A stretch of 64,000 bases of DNA from positions 92,015,741 through 92,079,740 of the forward strand of contig CM041465.1 in NCBI GenBank assembly GCA_023213395.1, written 5' to 3'. Within the stretch, counting starts at the first letter, position 1. Every line of letters starts with the position of its first letter. This document shows positions 55,943-64,000 of this stretch, one piece after another. The position numbers were made by a program, and so were the translations under genes. Below the pieces are notes generated by a model. The model was not told where the DNA came from, made no database searches, and was given only the letters and a program-made list of their open reading frames with translations. Origin of the DNA: Cycas panzhihuaensis. Taxonomy: Eukaryota > Cycadophyta.

Positions 55943-56253
55943 TAAAAGAGGTTAATGTATCAAGGCCATTTGTGTAGATTAATTAAGTGACCTTAGGATA
56001 TATTGTTAGTATTAGTCTCTTAGTGAAATGTATTTTATGTGCATTTAGATGTAATTTTAGGTTTATGTCATTAGGTGGGAAAATCCTAACCCTAATGCTC
56101 ACCCTCAATAATAAAAGGTGAAATCTCAAGGGGGGAGTCATTATTCATTCTCACCTCCAAGCTTTCTCTCAGATCTTATTTCATCTCTTTTTCATTCTCC
56201 ATTGTCATTGTATGTATGTGAGTGATTTATTCCCTAGATCTATCATTCCTTCA
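55943..56253 (+). repeat. 5' LTR of C
   Basis: Begins taaaagaggttaatg (TG decayed to TA) and ends attccttca. It has ccctcaataataaaagg and tctttttcattctcc blocks, repeated in the 3' LTR. The TSD fit places the end at ttca rather than at the following ta. Confidence 0.92.
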
Positions 56254-56255
56254 TA

Positions 56256-56268
56256 TGGTATCAGAGCT
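56256..56268 (+). other. PBS of C
   Basis: tggtatcagagct, two bases after the LTR, a perfect 12-nt tRNA-Met complement. Confidence 0.93.
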
Positions 56269-58206
56269 AAAAGGGGATCTATTCAATCCATTTCACTTGC
56301 ATGGAGTCATTTTGCCTCTCATTCACCTTCAATGTGAAGTATTGAGAGTGCACTCATCATTTATAAAAATTCAAGAGCTTAAAATTATATTACTTTATAT
56401 GTTGCTACTTTCTCTATGTGTACAGAATTTAAGAGGTGAAAAATATAGTTTTTTGAAGTCGTTTAATTGCCGAAACAATCCAGGAAGCATTAAAGGCTTA
56501 AAATTTTATGAAAAATTTGACCATCTCAGATTTTGATAAAATTTGGTATGTAGGGTTATCTTGCTAAGAGGATCATTCTTGTCTTCTATAGTAGCTTAAG
56601 ATTTAGCCTATAACAGTGAGTTTTAGCTAAAATAAAAGGGTAAAATTTATAAATAAGTGACTTAATACACTTTTCTCAATGAAATCCTTCAAACATAAGC
56701 TAAAAATCTGAAAGTTTTTTTAAGGTATTTAGTAGATTTATGTCTTAGGATCATTTTAAGATAAATTTAATCAAATTTCATCCACCCGTTAGTGAGATCT
56801 TTGTAGTTTTCTCATGGATGCTGGATTTGCCTATTCAACCCCACAAAAGATATTGTGGGGGCATTTCAAGTAATTTTTTGGCTAATTTTGGAGATAGTAT
56901 AGAAGAAAAACTTGATATAAATATCAAGATGCAACTTTTGACATATTGAAGTTCAGATTCTAAGACAGTGGATATGGTAAGATTTTACTTTTGTACTTTT
57001 TTCAGGCAAAATTGTTTTATGCCTTTTCAGAAATTTGAGTTCACTACTCTATCAGAAATGACATTATGAACACTTTTTTCTTATGTAATAAATTTAAATT
57101 CCATTATTTAGACCTTCATATTTGTAATTTTTAGAAAAATTTACTTATTTATCATTATTTATAAATTTTGTAAAAAAATCACAAAATAGGGCAAAATAGC
57201 ATGCATATAGATTTAGAAAAATCAATATTTTAGTAGCAAGTTGATCCACCTTTTAGCCCATTAGAGCTTTTGTATTAAAATTTCTAAAAACATATTTAGA
57301 AACATTATATTAAAGTAAGGGAAACCTTAGATCAGAAGCAATATTTGGTTCCTCTATTAAACCTAGTATGCTTTTTCTATTTGTACACATAGTATAAAGT
57401 ATCACATAAAGTAATGGCAATAACAAAGCAACAACAAAAGGTAAATAAGCACATTTGACAACTTTTCATTTTAATTTTTAGTTATTTAGAAATAATTTAC
57501 ATTATTCTTAAAAAGAATCTCATCTGTATAATTTATACCGCAAGTTCTTAACTTGTATACACACTTGCCTTGGTTAAAATAGACCACGGTTGGCCAAAGT
57601 CTTAGCCCTAAGGGAGGTGTGACTTTCATATTAGATCTAGTCTTAACTAGAATAATGGTGGAGGGATATATTAGCCATACTTATAGCCTCCAATCAGGGA
57701 TAATCCTAATAACCACCTAGGAAATCTAAAAACCTTAATGCAAGATTAAAATTAACCTAGTCCAATATTTGTCATAACCGTAGGATACACACGTACCTTT
57801 GAACTCTTCGTAGGAGGTATATAATTGCTCATTGGTGAACTAGGTGAGGACTAAAAGCACTTGGGCTCTACTGTGACTTAGATTTAATCACCAAGCGTAA
57901 GTGCGGGTATCATGGGTGAAGGCCATAATCAGATACTAGAAGCCTTAGGCATTAAAACATCACCTACATTTGGACATAAGTTAGAGGTTAGTGGCATGAA
58001 ACATCACCACTATTTTCCAACTTTACATTAGACCCTATTCTTGTATCATTGCTTATAATTATTTTTCATAGTTGTTGAAAAATACTTAATCATTACTTGC
58101 TTCTCATCATAGCATCCATTTCTATATCTCTGCTGTGCTAGGTGTATTAGCCATACGTGTCAGTAGCATATACTGTTATCATCTTTTCTACTTTTTCATC
58201 ATCACC
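56269..58206 (+). other. Leader of C
   Basis: 1.9 kb without domains. The frame at 56222-56536 runs from the LTR into the leader and is not a recognised protein. The stretch 57540-58030 is less AT-rich than its surroundings, with several CG and cctaagggaggtgtgac, and may be a separate inserted or structured block; I cannot classify it. Confidence 0.5.
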
Positions 58207-59230
58207 ATGTCATCTCAATTTAAGTAGAATGTCAGTTGCATATTGAAAGACAAAGAAAATTAAGATTTGTGGTATATTGGAGTTAAAAATGCTACAAAGT
58301 ATGAAGGTCTTTGAAGAGCCCACTTGCAGTCTACACCCATCATACCTATAATAGCTACAACACTTACTTCCAGTGGATCTATCCCAATAGCTCCTACAAA
58401 TACTGCAACCAAACTATAATGAGAGATAGATGATGAAAAGATTTGTATAGGAATTCTATTGGTTATTAATCACTCATTGCATAACTTAATTAATGAAGAG
58501 CAATATGATACAACTTGAAAGGTTCTTAAAGTTCTCTAGAAGAACTTTGATACCAAGTCAGATTTAGAATTTGTTTATATTATTCTGAAAATAAACAAAT
58601 AAAAAATATAGAAGGGACAAGCTCATGAAATAATAAATTTCCTTCAACCAATCAAATAGGAAATTGATAAAGATTTTAAGACCTAATGTATCACTTGGAC
58701 ATTCTTGATCTAATAATGTCTACATGTCCTTGATTATAAAGACTTGCTTAGAAGTCTTCAATCTAGTGGAACATTAAAGATACTCAACTTCGAAGCACTT
58801 GCCAAGAAGTTCATAGAATTTGACAAGACCTTTAATACTAACTTTGTAGCCTCTAAATCTCTTCTATATGTAGCCTTTGAGGTGGAAGAAGAAGCTTATT
58901 ATACAAAAAATCAAGATCCTTCTCATGGCAGAGGAAATAACTAAGTAAGAAGAAGAGGAAAAAATATGGAAAATCATCCACAAGGTCAACCAAACCCTTA
59001 GTCACAACCTCGACAGTCTCAAGGCCAAGGGCCACCTCAATAAAGAGTAAGGCAGTCATGCTAAACCAGTATCTCTTTAAGGACTAGCAATCAAACTATT
59101 ATATATGATTAGTATAATAGTAAAGGACACTTTACAAAAGACTACAGAACTGCCACTTATAAGTTGGCTAAGTTCTAACCAAAATATGGAGCTCATAATT
59201 TTAAAGAAACTTGTGAAGAATCCTTTAGCG
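58207..59230 (+). pseudogene. gag and zinc knuckle of C
   Basis: ATG 58207 opens MSSQFK and then DLWYIGVKNA. Later come LLVINHSLHNLI, KVLKVL-KNFDTKSDLEF and the clean run 58744-58944 (LLRSLQSSGTLKI, LAKKFIEFDKTF). A Gln/Pro/Gly-rich tail follows, then a YNSKGHFTKDYRTA knuckle in which two Cys are replaced. It belongs to the copia gag class. Confidence 0.7.
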
Positions 59231-59389
59231 GTATAGGTTTTGTATAAGCATATTTTTAAAGAATTAAGGGATCTTCAGTATCAAATACCATTGACCAACC
59301 AAAGAGATACTTTGAAGCTTAATGTGGATATATCACTTGTGAATTCCCTTCACCAATGCTAAGTCCTATTGGAATTGTAAATAGTGTGG

Positions 59390-60030
59390 CTTCAATCGAT
59401 CGACAGTGGATCATGGATATAGGAGCAACTCAACATATGACATACATTCACAGTCTATATCAAACATTTGACTTAAATATTCAAGGAGTTATTCACATAG
59501 CTAATAAATCATAACAACCTTTTAAGGAATTGGTAACATACACCTAAAACTCCCAAGCTTAAGAGATTTTACATTGTTTGATGTATTATACATACCTAAT
59601 CTCAAATAAAAGCTACTCTCTTTATCTACACTTATCTTTTATGGATTTAATTTGAGTGTAACTGTAAATGACTAGACTCTTCAAGTCATTCACCCTCAAA
59701 CTAATTGAGTGGTCTTAACTAGATATCTCTCTGGTAAACTCTTTCTACATAATGGCTCTCCATCTTCTGAAGTCCATTATACCCAAAGCCCTTGTGCTGA
59801 TGAAGAATTTATATTTAACTCCATCCCGACTCACCCAACATTATCTCCATAAGCTCTTTGGCATACTCGCATGGGCTATGTTCATATTGATAGACTTAGA
59901 AATCTTTCTAACACTCTTTCAAATCTTCCAAAGTTCTCCTCTAAGCCCTTTAAATGTGAAGCTTATATCATTGCCAAATCTCATCGATAACCCTTTTCCA
60001 AAAATCAGTAGAAATCAAGCCATCTATTAT
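59390..60030 (+). pseudogene. Protease and pre-integrase of C
   Basis: Reads RQWIMDIGATQHMT, where the family has WI-x-DSGAT-x-HMT; the catalytic Asp is kept and Ser is Ile. Then comes the pre-integrase ALWHTRMGYVHIDRLRNLSN with KPFKCEAYIIAKSHR. The plus-strand frame at 59752-60036 overlaps in another phase. Confidence 0.8.
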
Positions 60031-60032
60031 AA

Positions 60033-60720
60033 TTGATACACTATGATTTGTATGGACCAATACCCATTCCTTCACTAAAGGGCAAGTTATATTATATCTC
60101 CTTCATTGATGATTTCACTAGAAAAGTATGGGTAGTTTTTCTACATAAGAAAGATGAAGCCTTTCGTGTATTTAAAGAATTCAAAGCCCACATTAAAAAA
60201 GAGTCAGGTTATCAACTTAAATATCTTTGAACTGATAATGGTAGCCAATATACCTCACATGAGTTTGAAAACTACCTTCAAGATAATGGCATCAAATATC
60301 AAACAATAATAGTAGGTACTCCACAACAAAATAGAGTTACCGAGTGCATGAACAAGATAATTATGAACATGGCTCGAGTTATGTTGGTATATAAAAATAT
60401 ACCTACCTACCTATGGGCTGAAGCCATCTAGATAGTTGTTTATTGTATCAATGTTGTTAGCCCATTAAAAGAAGGATAATCACCTAATAAAAAGTGGTCA
60501 AGACAAGCCCTCATTGTTCACTACTTTAAAAATTTTGGCTCTACATACTATACCTATATTTTAGATATAGATCAAAATAAACTCTAGCCAAGGGCACTTA
60601 AAGGCATCTTTGTTGGATACCTTATGGATAAGAAAGGGTATAAGGTATTTATACCTTCATAATGATAAATCATCATTAGCAGAGATGTCATTTTTATAGA
60701 GACAGAGGATTAGTTACTTA
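60033..60720 (+). pseudogene. Integrase of C
   Basis: IHYDLYGPIPIPSLKGKLYY begins the core, with the first Asp in YDLYGP. FIDDFTRKVWVVFLHKKDEA follows, then a stop and TDNGSQYTSHEFENYL with the second Asp, then TPQQNRVTECMNKI with the Glu. All three catalytic residues can be seen. The tail reads WAEAI-IVVYCIN and GIFVGYLMDKKGYKVF. It is broken by at least four stops. Confidence 0.88.
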
Positions 60721-61199
60721 GACTAGACTCTAAAATACCCTCACGCCACTATAATAATATTATCTAGTATGATGTTTAGATTCTAAAATTTATGGGATGG
60801 GGAGGGGGGGATAAATATAAATTACTCTAGATATTAGAAGTTGATAATAGAGCCTCAAATGATATAAGTTATGAATCTGAATCAATGAGTGCACACCCAA
60901 CACCATCCTTTGAAGATAGTAGAGTTAACTAAGGCAAAGCCATTATAGAAGAATCATCCTCTTTGTTATCAGTTCACAAAGGCAAAACAATGGTAGAAGG
61001 ACCATCTTCCTTAGGTTCATCAATATCCTCCTCAAAAAATGATCATTTTAGTAAACAAGATGAGAACCAAGAAGTTGAGGAAATGAGAACCTCATTCCCA
61101 ACTAGAGGATCTCGAGAAGCTTGCCAACTTAATAAGAACATATGATCAGATGATGTGGGCAAAATTAGTACTCGAAGTGCCCATAGAGTAAGGATGCAA

Positions 61200-62000
61200 G
61201 ACTCATTATATACTAAGCTTGAACCAGTAAAATAGCACCTTACTCTTAATGAAGAGCCCCTCTTGTACTAGGAAGTTGTAAAACATACAATTTAGAGAAA
61301 TGCAATGAATGAAGAATACCAATCTCTCATAAAAAATGGTACATAGAAGCTTGTTGATCTACCACTTGGCGAAAAGCTAGTTTAAAATAAATGGATTTTT
61401 AAAAATAAATATAGATTAGATGGTACCCTTGAGAAACATAAGTTGAGGTTGGTAGCTAAAGGATTTATACAAAGGGAAGGCATCAACTATATTAAAGTCT
61501 TTACACCTACAACCAAGTGGCTTACAATTAGAACTCTTATGGCCTTGGCTACTTAATAGGGTTGAAAAATCCACTAGCTTGATATTAAGACTATGTTTCT
61601 CAATGGAGATCTTGAAGAAGAAATTTATATAGCTTAGTCGGAAGGATATAAGATTGAAGGTTAAGAGCATAAGGTTTATAGACTCAAAAAGTCCTTGTAT
61701 GGCCTTAAACAAGCCCTTCATGCTTGGTTTGCCAAGTTGTCTGAAAGAATGAGGTAACTTAGATATGAGGTTTGTGACTACTAAGATATTGATGCAACAT
61801 TATTCATCAAGCACCAAAAGGATAAAGTCACTTATTTCATAATCTTTGTGGATGATATGCTAGTAATAGGTAATAGTGAATAGGTAATAAGCCAGCTAAA
61901 AAAGGACTTTGACAAAATGTTCAAATTGTCAGACCTTGGTTGGATGAAATATTACTTGGAAATTGAAGTAACATAAAAGAATAGAAATTTTTTTCTCTCC
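61200..62000 (+). pseudogene. Reverse transcriptase of C
   Basis: Reads MNEEYQSLIKNGT, NKWIFKNKYRLDGTLEKHK, RLVAKGFIQREGINY, FLNGDLEEEIYIA, KSLYGLKQALHAWFAKLSE and the catalytic IIFVDDMLVIGN. The two Asp of the VDD box are intact. Stops sit at Trp, Gln and Cys-type codons. The minus-strand frame at 61416-61721 is a shadow. Confidence 0.9.
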
Positions 62001-62735
62001 CAAGAAAAATACATCAATGATTTTCTAACTAAGTTTTAGTTAGAAGATGCTCAACCAATAGCTTTACTTATGGATCCTAATGCCAAACTCTTAGTTGATG
62101 GTGACACTAGGGAGGTAGACACAACACTATATAAGAAACTTGTAGGTAGTCTCATCTACACTACCAATACAAGGCCCAATATTGCACACTCTATCATCAT
62201 TCTTACATGATTCATGATAAATCCTAAGCAAAATCACTGGTAGGCTACAGTTCAAGTGTTAAAATTCCTAAAGACAACTAGCAAATTAGGTATGTTGTAT
62301 GAACCGAATAATGAATTTAAGCTTTCTACATACATAGACTCAAACTTTATAGGATATAAAGATATAAGAAGATCTATGTCTAAGTAGTTTCTTGGAATAA
62401 CACTAATATCATGGAGATCCAGATGGCAAAAGATAGTTATTGATTCAACTATCGAAGCTAAATACATTACTACTTCTGAGACTAACAAGGAGGTGATATG
62501 GCTTAGAAAATTATTGGAAACATTGAATATCACCAAAACAAGTCCTACCGGCCTTCGTTTGGATAATTAATCAGTAATCCACATGGTGAAAAATCTTATA
62601 TTTCATGATCATGCTAAACACATAAGTACAAAAGTCCATAGGATTAGAGAACTTGTTCATGATGACATAATTCAACTGGAATACTATCTCATAGTAGATC
62701 AAGTGGCTAATATCTTCACTGAATCATTGTAAAAC
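62001..62735 (+). pseudogene. RNase H of C
   Basis: Reads KLVGSLIYTTNTRPNIAHS, QVLKFLKTTSKLGM, LSTYIDSNFIGYKD, IDSTIEAKYITTSETNKEV, KHISTKVHRIREL and DQVANIFTESL, the complete set of copia RNase H landmarks to the LAD-IFTK end. The minus-strand frame at 62252-62536 is a shadow. Confidence 0.88.
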
Positions 62736-62822
62736 AGATAGATTAAGTTGTAAATATTTAAGTTACTGATATCTTCACTATGGAGACTTAATAGATTAAG
62801 TTGTAAACATTTAAGTTACTTG
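62736..62822 (+). repeat. Short direct repeat after RNase H of C
   Basis: agattaagttgtaaa-atttaagttact occurs twice, about 55 bp apart, in the untranslated stretch between pol and the PPT. Confidence 0.85.
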
Positions 62823-63011
62823 GTTATTAGGCTATATCAAAGAGCCACCTTATTCATTTTGATTTATAAAAGGGGCTATAGATCTTAAAAACTTTGTGGG
62901 TTTTTATTTCCCATGATGGTTTTCTAACGAAAGTGTCATTTAGAATGTCAATATAATAATAAGGCTCAAATGAAGACCTCATAGAATAGATTTTCTCAAA
63001 ATGACCTTTCA

Positions 63012-63027
63012 CCAATAAGGGGGGGAT
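63012..63027 (+). other. PPT of C
   Basis: ccaataaggggggat lies directly before the 3' LTR start tgaaagagg. Confidence 0.85.
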
Positions 63028-63338
63028 TGAAAGAGGTTAATGTATTAAGGTCATTTTTATAGATTAATTAAGTGACCTTAATATATATTATTAGCATTAG
63101 TCTCTTAGTGAAATACACTTTATATACATTAAGATGTAATTTCAGGTTCATGTCATTAGGCAGGAAAATCTTAACCCTAATGCTTACCCTCAATAATAAA
63201 AGGTGAAATCTTAAGGAGGGAGTCATTATTCATTCTCGCCTCCAAGCTTTCTCTCATATCTCGTTTCATCTCTTTTTCATTCTCCATTGCCATTATATAC
63301 ATGTGAGTGATTTATTCCCTAGATCCATCCTTCCTTCA
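63028..63338 (+). repeat. 3' LTR of C
   Basis: 311 bp, tgaaagaggttaatg...ccttccttca, same length as the 5' LTR and collinear without visible indels. TSD catta follows. Confidence 0.92.
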
Positions 63339-63343
63339 CATTA

Positions 63344-64000
63344 AAACCTTTATCCTGTTGTAGGATTCTTCTCTAATCTTTGAACTCTTTATTACATGCA
63401 TAACTAGTCAATTAGCTTCTTATATATATATTCACATAATTAGTAGGCTCTCAATATTATCCTATACATGTATTTTTTTTTTACACAAGCTAATTAATGA
63501 TCAGCTACTCTTAACACATCATAAAATCCTCATAAATTATGGTATCATTTTATGAGAAAGACCAAAATTGTGGCCAACCTACCACAACCTTAGCTTCATA
63601 GGTTGATTAGGCCTATATCCAAAGCCCTGCTCTTAGACTCACATGCAACCTATATGTGATTTGGTAAAACATGAAAAATAACTAGTCTAAAAATGAATAA
63701 AACATGTGGAAAACCTTTATGAGATTTGAGATAACTGTAATACCTATGCTCTAGATAAATTTATTTCATAGGCACCAACATGCTCCAAACTCATGACACT
63801 AGCATACTTCCAAGTATCCTATATAACTATGGTTTAAAACCATCTATAACCTACAACAAAACTTCACTTTCTAAATAAATAATCTAATCCCCCTTATTGG
63901 TTATAAACATGAATACTAAAAAATAAGTTTAGAATAAACTATTGACAGGTAGACACGATTATAGTCTTATAGCCTAACTTGGGTCACTAAATAGACTTAA
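63344..64000. other. Flank of C, nothing recognised
   Basis: Continues the sequence left of C across the TSD. AT-rich, with an 11-T run near 63471. No frame, LTR edge or RNA gene is seen. Confidence 0.4.

Larger units (their letters stand above)
55943..63338 (+). mobile_element. Copia element C, full length, heavily mutated
   Basis: 7396 bp with 311-bp LTRs, PBS, PPT and exact TSD catta (55938-55942 and 63339-63343). All copia domains are present in order on the plus strand (gag, knuckle, protease, pre-integrase, integrase, RT, RNase H), but dozens of stops interrupt them. Most changes look like G-to-A or C-to-T. A long leader (1.9 kb) precedes gag. It is complete in structure, dead in coding, and older than B and H by appearance. 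Confidence 0.93.

Noticed and set aside
1-64000. tRNA, rRNA or small RNA genes
   Set aside because: No cloverleaf with A and B boxes or rRNA segment was recognised; the only tRNA-like strings are retroelement PBS sites.

Overview
This window looks like intergenic DNA from a large, old plant genome. A gymnosperm-like genome fits best: no host gene is recognisable, CG dinucleotides are scarce, and almost every base belongs to nested, decayed LTR retrotransposons. Species cannot be told from the sequence. All elements named here are Ty1/copia, Ty3/gypsy or non-autonomous LTR elements. Several are proven by paired LTRs, a tRNA-Met-type primer-binding site (PBS), a polypurine tract (PPT) and a 5-bp target-site duplication (TSD).

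Layout. (1) Positions 1-2086 hold the 5' end of a minus-strand copia element (A1) plus an 880-bp flank. The same pair recurs at about 19485-21588, so this is a tandem segmental duplication; its junction is at about 2080-2090. (2) The second copia copy (A2, 2087-20703) was filled by two insertions. One is copia element H (2410-13229, minus, TSD gatgt), itself hit by a gag-only element, TRG1 (6287-11168, plus, TSD aatcc/aatct). The other is a gypsy gag-protease element, K (14058-18169, plus, TSD aatag/aacag). (3) The host of these insertions is an old minus-strand Ty3/gypsy element (D). Its integrase tail lies at 21589-21983 and the rest runs from 27316 to about 35300. It was split by the best-preserved element, copia B (21989-27310, minus, TSD acttt), and probably carries a solo LTR (33125-33615). 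(4) At 38465-49400 lie two complementary halves of a minus-strand chromovirus-like gypsy element (G and F) in permuted order. The F half is interrupted by a second gag-only element, E (44913-49006, plus). (5) At 49740-54522 are plus-strand gypsy and copia fragments and an LTR flanked by both PBS and PPT signals. (6) At 55943-63338 is a complete but heavily mutated plus-strand copia element, C (TSD catta).

Nothing here is likely to encode a working protein, with the possible exception of parts of B. The main value of the window is as a record of insertion order, of non-autonomous gag-only and gag-protease elements, and of rearrangements (tandem duplication, permutation, possible LTR tandem arrays). 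Stops and frameshifts were read by eye; LTR divergences and ages were not computed.
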